The position numbers and the translations under genes were made by a program. A stretch of 23,952 nt of DNA from JBKJTP01 sp046590195 (GTDB taxonomy: Bacteria; Bacteroidota; Ignavibacteria; Palsa-1295). Each line of letters starts with the position of its first letter. The first letter of the stretch is position 1. Positions 15,864-23,369 of the stretch are shown here, one piece after another. A model generated the notes under the pieces. That model was not told the origin of the DNA. It did not search any database and saw nothing but the letters and a program-made list of their open reading frames with translations. Location: the NCBI GenBank assembly GCA_046590195.1, contig JBKJTP010000141.1:1-23952 (forward strand), in the 5' to 3' direction.

Positions 15864-15988
15864 AGCGTCAACGCTGTAGGATCCGTCCTACGGTCTTGAA
15901 TACCGAGAGCTACCACTCGCAGAGCTCTCACTCTTATTCTTGCTTCTACAGCCAAGTTATACTCCGCTAAGCTCGAGCTATCTCGAGC
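15864..15988 (+). promoter_or_regulatory. Cluster of inverted repeats in the rpoN upstream region
   Basis: Four perfect inverted repeats follow each other in 125 nt: AGCGT-2-ACGCT (15864-15875), GTAGGA-4-TCCTAC (15876-15891), GAGAGCT-11-AGCTCTC (15905-15929) and GCTCGAG-4-CTCGAGC (15971-15988). They sit between the bacilliredoxin terminator and the rpoN ribosome-binding site. They may be operators or a structured 5' leader. No gene is credible between 15741 and 16031, and I could not fix a promoter. Confidence 0.45.
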
Positions 15989-16016
15989 GGCCTGCAAAGG
16001 CTATCCTATTCAGGTT

Positions 16017-16023
16017 AGAAGGA
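16017..16023 (+). promoter_or_regulatory. Shine-Dalgarno site of rpoN
   Basis: AGAAGGA lies 8 nt ahead of the ATG at 16032. It is a textbook site in a window where most genes have none, and it fixes the rpoN start. Confidence 0.75.
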
Positions 16024-16031
16024 CACGTTTC

Positions 16032-17633
16032 ATGCTTCAGTTACGCCAAACACAAGGATTACAGCAGCGCCTAACGCCCCAGCAGGTCCAGTACCTGAAG
16101 CTGCTCCAGTTGCCGATCATTGCCCTTGAGCAGCGCATCAAGAGTGAGATCGAGGAGAACCCGATGCTCGAAGAGACCGGCGAGGATGAGGAGACGATCC
16201 GCCAGGAGCCTTCGGAGGAGACGACATTAGAATCTGTTGAGCCATTCGAGACCGAGATCCCACGTCAGGAGCTTTCGGCCGATGGTACGCCCGCCGAATC
16301 CAACCTCAGCGAAGAGGATCAGCTTGCACGCTTGCAGGAGCAGCGCCGCAAGGAAGAGATGGAAGAGCGGATCCAGAACAAAGAAGAATCGAACGAGTAC
16401 TCGTTCGAAGATTATATGAATGATGAGGTCGAGGGATACAAAAGCCCTACGGCATCATCGGGTGGCGATGACGATCGCGAAGAAATGCCGCACGCCGCCA
16501 GCGAAAGCTTTACTGAGTCGCTCTATGCCCAGATCTCGATGCTCAATCTGCCAGATCGCTACCGAGCTCTTGCTGAAGAGATCATCGGTTCGATCGACGA
16601 GGACGGGTATCTCCGTGTGCCTCTCGATCAAGTTGTAGCAGATGCTGGTGCATTCTACGGTGAAGAGTATACTGTAGCCGAAGGCGAGGCCGTACTCAAG
16701 CGCGTACAGAAACTCGATCCTCCTGGCGTAGCAGCTCGCGATCTTCGCGAGTGTCTGCTCGTGCAGTTGGAAGTGATGCCGAATCATAATCCTGTCCGTG
16801 AACTCGCACGCCGTATCATCGGCGAGCGCTTTGATGATTTCGTGAACAAGCGCTATACGCAGCTTGCTCGTCATCTTGGTGTTGACACACAGGAGCTCAA
16901 GCCGGCGATCGATATGATCTCGCGCCTCAATCCGAAGCCCGGTGCTCCAACCGGTGAGCTTACCGAGAGCACGAAGTATATCACTGCAGATTTTTACATT
17001 GAGAAGACTCCGGACGGTAAGGACTTCGTTATCACGCTGAACGAGCGTGGTATTCCTCCACTTCGCGTGAACGCTGCTTACAAGGACCTCGTCCGCAAGC
17101 AGGCGCCAGAGCATGGCAAGGCACTCAATGCTGAAGCGAAGGACTTTATCAAGAAGAAGTTCGAAGCTGCAAAGTTCTTTATCATGGCGATCTATCAGCG
17201 CCGTGAGACGATGATGCGCGTCATGCAATCGATCGTCAAGCATCAGCGCAACTTCTTCGAATCTGGTGAGAAGTACCTGAAACCGTTGATCTATAAGACG
17301 ATCGCTGAAGATATCGGCATGGATATCTCGACGATCTGCCGCGTCGTTAATGGCAAATATTGCCAGACCGATTTTGGTGTGTTCGAGTTGAAGTACTTCT
17401 TCTCAGAAGCGATCCCGACCGATAGTGGCGATGGCGAAGCCGTTGCGAACAAGGTAGTCAAGGGCCGCATCAAGGAGATCATCGAAAAAGAAGATGGCGG
17501 CGAACCGCTCAGCGATGAGAAGATCGTACAGATGCTCAATGGCGAAGGCTTCGACGTTGCACGCCGCACCGTTGCGAAGTACCGCGAGCAGATGAACATC
17601 CCCGTTGCACGTCTTCGCAAGAAGCTCATGTGA
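16032..17633 (+). CDS. rpoN: RNA polymerase sigma-54 factor
   Basis: The product has 533 residues with all regions of sigma-54. The glutamine/leucine-rich activator-interacting region is residues 1-48 (LQLRQTQGLQQRLTPQQVQ, ending EENPMLEE). A long acidic linker covers about 48-155. The core-binding domain covers about 160-350, with DPPGVAARDLRECL and ISRLNPKPG. The helix-turn-helix is near 425-450 (DISTICRVVNGKYCQT), and the RpoN box ARRTVAKYRE is at 510-519. It directs polymerase to -24/-12 promoters opened by AAA+ activators, none of which is encoded in this window. The gene is preceded by a good Shine-Dalgarno site and several inverted repeats. Confidence 0.97.
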   Translation: MLQLRQTQGLQQRLTPQQVQYLKLLQLPIIALEQRIKSEIEENPMLEETGEDEETIRQEPSEETTLESVEPFETEIPRQELSADGTPAESNLSEEDQLARLQEQRRKEEMEERIQNKEESNEYSFEDYMNDEVEGYKSPTASSGGDDDREEMPHAASESFTESLYAQISMLNLPDRYRALAEEIIGSIDEDGYLRVPLDQVVADAGAFYGEEYTVAEGEAVLKRVQKLDPPGVAARDLRECLLVQLEVMPNHNPVRELARRIIGERFDDFVNKRYTQLARHLGVDTQELKPAIDMISRLNPKPGAPTGELTESTKYITADFYIEKTPDGKDFVITLNERGIPPLRVNAAYKDLVRKQAPEHGKALNAEAKDFIKKKFEAAKFFIMAIYQRRETMMRVMQSIVKHQRNFFESGEKYLKPLIYKTIAEDIGMDISTICRVVNGKYCQTDFGVFELKYFFSEAIPTDSGDGEAVANKVVKGRIKEIIEKEDGGEPLSDEKIVQMLNGEGFDVARRTVAKYREQMNIPVARLRKKLM

Positions 17634-17682
17634 TATTGACCCATGCTTGCCTCAATGAAGGCAGAGTAAGGATAGTTATCAT

Positions 17683-17717
17683 ACCGCCACGTTGTTGCAG
17701 AACAACTGGCGGTTTGT
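17683..17717 (+). terminator. Hairpin between rpoN and the NamZ-like gene
   Basis: ACCGCCA-C-GTTGTT pairs with AACAACTGGCGGT (13 bp, one bulged C, 4-nt loop, 17683-17713), followed by a modest T stretch. It looks like the rpoN terminator, but it ends only 16 nt before the next start codon, so it may instead act as a leader hairpin or attenuator. Confidence 0.6.
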
Positions 17718-17729
17718 TACTTTAAGCTT

Positions 17730-19037
17730 ATGACTCATTTCGCACATCTTCTTTCCTATTCTGTCTTTGCATTCCTGAATGCATGTTCAGCGAAACCGAC
17801 GCCCGACGCTGCTTCCCTCCCCGGAAGCGATTCGCTTCCAGCGCCGACGGTCCAGTCGGCTGCCGTGACGTTAGGTCTCGAGAATCTGATCGAGCAGAAG
17901 TGGGCGCCGCTCGCTGGCAAGAAGATCGGATTGATCGTGAATCAAACGTCGCGAACAGCGCGTGGTGAGTTTGGCCCCGAGCTCTTCGCAAAGCAAAAGA
18001 GCTTTACACTCGCCAAGCTCTTCTCGCCAGAGCATGGTCTGATGGGCAAGCGCGAAGCTGGCGTCACGAGCGATACGCTTGAGGACTTCATGGGCGTACC
18101 AGTCTTTTCGCTCTATGGCACTCACCGCAAGCCATCGGCAAAGATGATGCAAGGTCTCGATGCACTAGTCTTTGATATTCAAGACATCGGTGTTCGACCC
18201 TACACCTACGTCTCAACGATGATCCTTGCCATGGAAGCGGCTGCAGAGAACGGTGTACCGTTCTTTGTCCTCGACAGACCTAACCCATTGTCCGGCGATC
18301 GTATCGAAGGCAATATCATCGAGCAGGGATTGATCTCTTTTGTTGGACAGGTGCCAGTGCCCTACATCCACGGCATGACGTTAGGCGAGATCGCGAAGAT
18401 GGCTGTAGATAAGGGCTGGTTCAAGAGCGCTGCGAAGTCGAACCTGACAGTTATCCCGCTCAAAGGTTGGACACGCAAGATGTATTGGCCATCGACAGGC
18501 TTGCCCTGGACCGCACCAAGCCCGAATATTCCACGTCCTGAGAGCGCTGTTGGCGCAGCAATGCTTGGAGCGATCGGTGAGCTTGGAATTCTCTCGATCG
18601 GTATTGGCACCGATCTGCCCTTCATGCGCATTGGCAGCAGCGTAACGCATGCCGACTCGATCTTCAACTCTTACACAGCCGTAATGGCGAAGAACCTCTC
18701 ACTTACCAAAGGCGACTTCACGGCCAAGACGACGAGCGAAGGCACCAAGACCTACAAAGGCGTGACGATCAAGCTGCCCAAAGATTGGTCTACGCTCGGC
18801 GAACTTTATCCAGGGCAATTCCTGATGCTCGAACGGCTGATGGAGCAGAAGGCGATCCGGTCTGTCTTCGATCAGCGTCCAGCGAACACGGTTCAGATGT
18901 TCAACAAGGTCACCGGCAAATCGAATCTGCATGACGCACTTCGCACCACGGCGAAAGTAGCTGATCTACTCCCTCAGTGGCGCAAGGATGCTGACTCCTT
19001 CAGGGCCGATCGCGCGAAGTACCTGCTGTATAAGTAG
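17730..19037 (+). CDS. NamZ/DUF1343-family lipoprotein (exo-beta-N-acetylmuramidase-like)
   Basis: The product has 435 residues. A short lipoprotein signal has lipobox L-N-A-C (Cys19), followed by a Pro/Ser linker. The DUF1343 domain then runs to the end, with KKIGLIVNQTS, FSPEHGLMGKREAG, FDIQDIGVRPYTYVSTM, LDRPNPLSGDRIEG, YIHGMTLGE and APSPNIPRPES. Characterised members are exo-lytic N-acetylmuramidases in peptidoglycan turnover. Here the segment usually reading like EGRGT is SIGIGTDLPF, so this is a divergent branch whose activity should not be assumed. It would sit on the periplasmic side of a membrane. It starts 16 nt after a hairpin and has no clear promoter of its own. Confidence 0.82.
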   Translation: MTHFAHLLSYSVFAFLNACSAKPTPDAASLPGSDSLPAPTVQSAAVTLGLENLIEQKWAPLAGKKIGLIVNQTSRTARGEFGPELFAKQKSFTLAKLFSPEHGLMGKREAGVTSDTLEDFMGVPVFSLYGTHRKPSAKMMQGLDALVFDIQDIGVRPYTYVSTMILAMEAAAENGVPFFVLDRPNPLSGDRIEGNIIEQGLISFVGQVPVPYIHGMTLGEIAKMAVDKGWFKSAAKSNLTVIPLKGWTRKMYWPSTGLPWTAPSPNIPRPESAVGAAMLGAIGELGILSIGIGTDLPFMRIGSSVTHADSIFNSYTAVMAKNLSLTKGDFTAKTTSEGTKTYKGVTIKLPKDWSTLGELYPGQFLMLERLMEQKAIRSVFDQRPANTVQMFNKVTGKSNLHDALRTTAKVADLLPQWRKDADSFRADRAKYLLYK

Positions 19038-19081
19038 TTCTTAACTAGAGCCTTCGATCGCAAGCCACCCAACTGAAGTTC

Positions 19082-19112
19082 TTTGCCGATCCCAAAACTT
19101 TGGGTATCTTTG
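19082..19112 (+). promoter_or_regulatory. Bacteroidota-type promoter of coaBC with internal dyad
   Basis: TTTG (19082-19085), 19-nt spacing, TATCTTTG (19105-19112) matches the Bacteroidota consensus exactly. The perfect dyad CCCAAA-AC-TTTGGG (19091-19104) fills the spacer and abuts the -7 box, where a bound repressor would block polymerase. The ATG at 19130 would leave a leader of only about 10-12 nt. Confidence 0.7.
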
Positions 19113-19129
19113 CACATCAATTTTGATCT

Positions 19130-20392
19130 ATGCTTACAGGCAAAAAGGTGCTTCTCGGGGTTACGGGTTCGATCGCTGCGATCAAGGCGCCCATCATCGC
19201 ACGCGAGTTGATGCGCAAAGGTGCAACAGTTGTGTGCGCGATGACCGAAAGTGCTCAGCAATTCACCACGCCCACGGCGCTCGCAGCGCTGACCCAGAAT
19301 CGTGTCATCACGGCGATCTTCCCGAAGGAAAAAGCAGGCTCCTCTGATGCCGGCACCTGGCATGTGCACCTCGGTCGGTCGATCGATCTGATGCTCATCG
19401 CGCCCTGCTCAGCTACGATGCTTGGCAAGCTCTCGAATGGGATCTATGACGATCCGGTCTCGCTGCTTTCGGCATCGCTCAGGCCCGGTACACCAGTCTT
19501 TATCGCACCTGCGATGGATGAGGAGATGTGGCTGCAGCAGGTGGTTCAGGAGAACGTAGAATATCTCGACGAGTTGGGATTCAGCATCATCCGGCCGATC
19601 AAAGGCGCGCTTGCAAGCGGACTGACCGGCGAAGGACGCATGCAGGAATTGCCAGAGATGATCGCAGAGATCGAGAGTTTTCTCGAGGCAGCGGAGATCG
19701 AGCATGAGCATATCATGCGCGAAGAGAAGCAATTGAGCGGGAAGAATGTATTGATCACGGGTGGCCCAACCTATGAGCCGATCGATCCGGTGCGCTTTAT
19801 TGGCAATCGCTCTTCAGGCAAGATGGCTGCGGCACTAGCGCAACACGCTGCAGGCATGGGCGCGAATGTGACACTGATCATGGGACCAAGTTCTGTGAAG
19901 ACGAACGGGGCTATTAATCGCCGCGACACAGAGACGGCAGAGGAAATGCTGCACGAAGTGATGATGCATCTTGCCAAGCAGGATATCATCATTATGAATG
20001 CTGCTGTGAGTGACTTCGCGGCTGATTCCGTGCATGATTCAAAACTGAAGAAGCGTGAACTTGACGAGCAGGATCTGTCGCTCAAGCTTCGGCGCACAAC
20101 GGATATTCTTGCGAAGATCGCTGAGAACAAACGGTCGGATCAGCTCCTAGTAGGATTCGCTCTTGAGACTGGCGACAAGGCAGAAGAATACGCGATCGGT
20201 AAATTAAAAGAGAAATCGCTTGACATGATCGTTCTCAATCGAGCCGACATGGAAGGCGCGGGTTTTAGTGGGGACACCAACAAGGTGGTCATCTTTGATA
20301 AGTCAGGCAAGCGCGAAGAGCTGGATCTGATGACTAAGGATCGGTGTGCATTCGAGATCCTCTCACGAGTAGCAGTATTAGGCAATAGCTAA
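19130..20392 (+). CDS. coaBC: Bifunctional phosphopantothenoylcysteine decarboxylase/phosphopantothenate-cysteine ligase
   Basis: CoaBC carries out two steps of coenzyme A synthesis in the cytosol. The 420-residue protein has an FMN-binding CoaC half (GVTGSIAAIKAP, HVHL with the catalytic His78, APAMDEEMW, GEGRM clamp) and a CoaB half from about 203 (VLITGGPTYEPIDPVRFI, NRSSGKM, NAAVSDF, KLKK). The PAMN asparagine is Asp130 and the clamp cysteine of the E. coli enzyme is Ser163; I recall both as common in Bacteroidota. It leads a two-gene unit: the uracil-DNA glycosylase gene begins 2 nt after its stop. Its promoter and dyad lie immediately upstream. Confidence 0.95.
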   Translation: MLTGKKVLLGVTGSIAAIKAPIIARELMRKGATVVCAMTESAQQFTTPTALAALTQNRVITAIFPKEKAGSSDAGTWHVHLGRSIDLMLIAPCSATMLGKLSNGIYDDPVSLLSASLRPGTPVFIAPAMDEEMWLQQVVQENVEYLDELGFSIIRPIKGALASGLTGEGRMQELPEMIAEIESFLEAAEIEHEHIMREEKQLSGKNVLITGGPTYEPIDPVRFIGNRSSGKMAAALAQHAAGMGANVTLIMGPSSVKTNGAINRRDTETAEEMLHEVMMHLAKQDIIIMNAAVSDFAADSVHDSKLKKRELDEQDLSLKLRRTTDILAKIAENKRSDQLLVGFALETGDKAEEYAIGKLKEKSLDMIVLNRADMEGAGFSGDTNKVVIFDKSGKREELDLMTKDRCAFEILSRVAVLGNS

Positions 20393-20394
20393 GC

Positions 20395-21246
20395 ATGGCA
20401 CAGAAAGAACTTACGTTAGCAGAGAAGCTCGAGATGTTTGCGAAAGAACAGGCTAGCCGCTACGGTGATGTGATCTCCTATGTCCCTTATCCAAGCGAGA
20501 CTTCAGCACCTGCCGAACCTATGATTGCTGTTGCGACCGAACCTTCAACCACCACCGAAGAAATGCCTCGTAAGAAAGCCGCTGCTGCAGATGTGGCAAC
20601 TGAGATCACGATCACGCATCATGGTTATAGCGAACTTCAGGAGAAGCTGAAAGTTTTTCAGAGTGAGCCGTGGGCGCAGACTACCACTCTTGCAGATCTT
20701 GAAGCGATCATTCAGGATTGCCACAAGTGCAGACTTTGGGAAACGCGTAACAAGTTGGTCTTCGGGAAGGGCAACTCGAACGCAGGCGTGATGGTGATCG
20801 GCGAAGCACCTGGAGCGGATGAAGATCTCCACGGCGAGCCATTCGTTGGCCGTGCAGGACAGTTGCTCACGAAAATGCTCGAGGCTGTGAACTTCAAACG
20901 CGAAGATGTCTTCATCGCGAACATGCTGAAGTCACGCCCGCCTAATAACCGTGACCCAAAGCCAGATGAACTCGAGGCATGCGAGCCATATCTCTGGCAA
21001 CAGATCATGCTTATCAAGCCTAAGATGATCTTGTGCATGGGACGCATCGCAGCGATCTCGTTGCTTAAGAGCAAAGAGACGACGCTTGCAAGGATCCGTG
21101 GTAAGGTCTATGATTTTTACGGTGTGAAGGTCATGGCTACTTATCATCCAGCCGCGTTGCTTCGCAATCCCGATTGGAAGCGTCCTGCATGGGAGGACCT
21201 ACAGCAGTTCAGAAAACTGTACGATGAGCTATCGCAAGGCGAGTAA
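20395..21246 (+). CDS. Family 4 uracil-DNA glycosylase with one iron-sulfur cysteine replaced
   Basis: The product has 283 residues. The first 100 form an extension (LTLAEKLEMFAKEQ, then a Pro/Thr-rich linker) not found in minimal family-4 enzymes. The catalytic domain shows CHKC (Cys109, Cys112), GEAPGADEDLHGEPF and FVGRAGQLL (uracil-binding region), KSRPPNNRDP, Cys196, and TYHPAALLR. It would remove uracil from DNA to start base-excision repair. In characterised members the 4Fe-4S cluster uses four cysteines. The third, normally in KCRPP and 16 residues before the last, is Ser180 here. The gene is co-transcribed with coaBC (2-nt gap). Confidence 0.88.
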   Translation: MAQKELTLAEKLEMFAKEQASRYGDVISYVPYPSETSAPAEPMIAVATEPSTTTEEMPRKKAAAADVATEITITHHGYSELQEKLKVFQSEPWAQTTTLADLEAIIQDCHKCRLWETRNKLVFGKGNSNAGVMVIGEAPGADEDLHGEPFVGRAGQLLTKMLEAVNFKREDVFIANMLKSRPPNNRDPKPDELEACEPYLWQQIMLIKPKMILCMGRIAAISLLKSKETTLARIRGKVYDFYGVKVMATYHPAALLRNPDWKRPAWEDLQQFRKLYDELSQGE

Positions 21247-21263
21247 CAATTTTTTTTACAATG

Positions 21264-21291
21264 ACAAAGGCCTTCCGAAGAAGGCCTTTGT
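21264..21291. terminator. Bidirectional hairpin between convergent genes
   Basis: ACAAAGGCCTT and AAGGCCTTTGT (11 bp, 6-nt loop) lie between the stop of the glycosylase (21246) and the stop of the XRE gene (21315). T-rich sequence occurs on both sides, so it can end transcripts from either direction. Confidence 0.75.
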
Positions 21292-21314
21292 AAGTTCTAA
21301 TCCGATTGTTGCTT

Positions 21315-21587
21315 TTACAGCGTCGGATTCTCAGTCGAACCTGAAGCAAGCGGCAGTTCCGAGTTCGGCTCTGCGTGGGATTTGGATTTCGCAAATTCGA
21401 TCTCGTAGCCAAGGCTCGTCAGTAATTGCTGAAGTGCATCGATCGAAAGATTACGACGTTTATGCATTACATTACTCAGCGTTTGTTCGCTGATGCCTGA
21501 CTGTTTAGCTATTCTGTAGCGTGATAATCCCTCTCGGCGATGCAATTCATCGAGCAGTTCGTGGAGTTTGTCGCGATAGTCTCTCAT
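21315..21587 (-). CDS. Small XRE-family helix-turn-helix regulator
   Basis: The product has 90 residues. Residues about 18-62 form the helix-turn-helix: GLSRYRIAKQSGISEQTLSN, then a linker and SIDALQQLLTSLGYEIEF. It ends in a disordered Ser/Pro/Glu tail of about 25 residues. It has no catalytic or ligand domain, so it is probably a DNA-binding repressor. No toxin gene is adjacent: the neighbour upstream on the same strand is the HNH endonuclease gene, 177 nt away. The target is unknown. The ATG at 21587 is the only good start. Confidence 0.8.
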   Translation of the reverse strand: MRDYRDKLHELLDELHRREGLSRYRIAKQSGISEQTLSNVMHKRRNLSIDALQQLLTSLGYEIEFAKSKSHAEPNSELPLASGSTENPTL

Positions 21588-21764
21588 GACTTAAAAAGGA
21601 AGAGTAAGAGCAAGCCGATAGGAGCTGAGCAACCCCGATAACGTCAGGTTCTGGAAGAGCATTTCCCTTGGAACAAATGAACAGCTTGTCCCACCGGAAA
21701 GCGAATATACAGAATTTTTAAGCGAAATCCTAATGAATTTTGAGAATCCTTCTGGTAAGTACCT

Positions 21765-22514
21765 CTAATGCATGAAGAGATATGGCTCCCAGCCTTTGTC
21801 CACTTTGCCAACGTATTGCCTCAAGAAGGTGACGTGGTTAGGACGGATAGGGCGCTTGGCAAGCGGCATTTCAGCTTCATCCGGTGTCTGGCTACCCTTG
21901 CGGTTGTTGCAGCGAATGCACGCGCTGACGAGGTTTTCCCAGGAATCTTCCCCCCCGCGCGACTTCGGGATCACGTGATCCACAGTCAATGAGATGCTGC
22001 TGGCACCGCAATACTGGCACTTGTGGCCGTCGCGTCGGAGAATATTCTTTCGAGACAAGATCACCTTCTTGAACGGTACCCTGACGTAACTTGAAAGCCG
22101 GACGACGCTTGGGAATGGGATCGCTCGAGAGACGGAATGCACCATCTTGTTCTCGGCATTAGAGACCATCTCGGCTTTGCCGAGAAACAGCAGAATGATC
22201 GCCTTCTGGACACTACAGATCGCGAGCGGCTCGTAATTGCCGTTCAGGATCAAAACTTTGCCGGAAAGGGATGGACTGGAGGGATGGAGATCGTCGTCGT
22301 CGAGGTGGGGATGTCCGAGGTGGCCATCATTGGCGCGCTGCAGATGTTGGAATCTGGCAGAGCGCGTAGCGGGTTGCCCAGCATAATAATGTTGGTGCTC
22401 GTGGCGCTTAGCGGATTTATGAGATTTTCTCGAGTCGAATGCTACTGCCCTCCGTTCTAGTTCTTCTGTGATCGCTGATGATGGAATTACATTATTGATA
22501 GCTACGCAGAGCAA
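21765..22514 (-). CDS. HNH endonuclease family protein
   Basis: The recognisable domain runs from about residue 86 to the end. It shows VLILNGNYEPL, CQYCG (Cys166, Cys169), TVDHVIPKSRGG (Asp179, His180), ENLVSACIRCNNRKG (Asn194, Cys199, Cys202). This is the common chromosomal HNH family with two zinc-binding Cys pairs, present in many Bacteroidota and Cyanobacteria; its role is poorly defined. The longest frame starts at TTG 22514 and gives a His-rich tail of about 85 residues before the domain. A second TTG at 22253 would start almost at the domain. No ATG precedes the domain. The family is confident, the start uncertain. Confidence 0.8.
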   Translation of the reverse strand: MLCVAINNVIPSSAITEELERRAVAFDSRKSHKSAKRHEHQHYYAGQPATRSARFQHLQRANDGHLGHPHLDDDDLHPSSPSLSGKVLILNGNYEPLAICSVQKAIILLFLGKAEMVSNAENKMVHSVSRAIPFPSVVRLSSYVRVPFKKVILSRKNILRRDGHKCQYCGASSISLTVDHVIPKSRGGEDSWENLVSACIRCNNRKGSQTPDEAEMPLAKRPIRPNHVTFLRQYVGKVDKGWEPYLFMH

Positions 22515-22610
22515 GAATCAATTCCCGTCCCAGCTTTGGCCTCCCTTAAATTAATTGTTATCAATCGGCCTTCTTAGCGCGGCTGAGCACCCCGAGACAT
22601 ATTACACACC

Positions 22611-23369
22611 ATGATCAACCTAAGCGGCAAGAACATACTTATCACCGGTTCTTCGCGTGGTATTGGTAAGGCAACGGCGATCCGGTTTGCAGAGGCAGGC
22701 GCGAACGTAGCAATCACCTACGAACGCAATCGAGAAGCAGCGCAGGATACTGTCAACGCGTTAAGCACGTTGGGGATACAAACCAAGCAGTTCAAAGTCG
22801 AACACCGCGATGAATCAGCACTCTCGGCTGCTATCGACGAGATCGTCGCTGATTGGGGGTCGCTCGACGCGGTCGTCGCGAATGCTGGGATCTGGAAAGA
22901 GGCCGCAGTCGACTTAATGACAGTCGAGCAATTTGAAGAGACGATGGAGATCAACATGACCTTCTCCTTCCTGCTCGCGAAGCATGCAGCGCGCGTGATG
23001 AAGCTACAGGGAAGTGGTGCGATCGTCATGGTGAGTTCAACTGCAGGACAGCGTGGCGAAGCAAATCATTCGCACTATGCAGCATCCAAGGGAGCGCAGA
23101 TCAGCTTTACCAAGTCGCTCGCCGCTGAACTCGCTCCGTTCGGCATACGCACAAACTGCGTTGCTCCCGGCTGGGTGGCAACCGACATGACCCTTCGAAC
23201 TCTCGAAGATGCCGCAGAAGCCGAGAAGGTTTATTCGACGATACCGCTAAGACGTGTCGCGCAACCCGAAGAGATCGCGAATGCGATCGTCTTTATTGCA
23301 AGCCCACTTGCTAGCTTCATCAACGGTGAGATCCTGAACGTCAATGGCGGGGCGGTTCTCGTTGGCTGA
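22611..23369 (+). CDS. Short-chain dehydrogenase/reductase, FabG-like
   Basis: The product has 252 residues with a classical SDR Rossmann fold. The cofactor motif is TGSSRGIG (12-19), with NAG at 91-93, Asn115, and catalytic Ser143, Tyr156 and Lys160 (YAASK). The C-terminus carries the usual APGWVATDMT and NVNGGAVLVG. NADP(H) use is likely, as in FabG. It resembles 3-oxoacyl-ACP reductases, but no fatty-acid genes surround it, so another keto substrate is possible. It diverges from the HNH gene and converges with the M61 gene, with which it shares no spacer. Confidence 0.88.
   Translation: MINLSGKNILITGSSRGIGKATAIRFAEAGANVAITYERNREAAQDTVNALSTLGIQTKQFKVEHRDESALSAAIDEIVADWGSLDAVVANAGIWKEAAVDLMTVEQFEETMEINMTFSFLLAKHAARVMKLQGSGAIVMVSSTAGQRGEANHSHYAASKGAQISFTKSLAAELAPFGIRTNCVAPGWVATDMTLRTLEDAAEAEKVYSTIPLRRVAQPEEIANAIVFIASPLASFINGEILNVNGGAVLVG

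Noticed and set aside
15809..15997. Short minus-strand frame across the rpoN upstream region
   Set aside because: It covers the inverted repeats, has no family resemblance and no good start.
16455..17243. Minus-strand frame of 262 codons inside rpoN
   Set aside because: It is antisense to the sigma-54 core-binding region and has no domain or start signal.
21315..21587. XRE regulator as the antitoxin of a toxin-antitoxin pair
   Set aside because: No toxin-like gene adjoins it; the nearest same-strand gene is an HNH protein 177 nt away with its own family identity.
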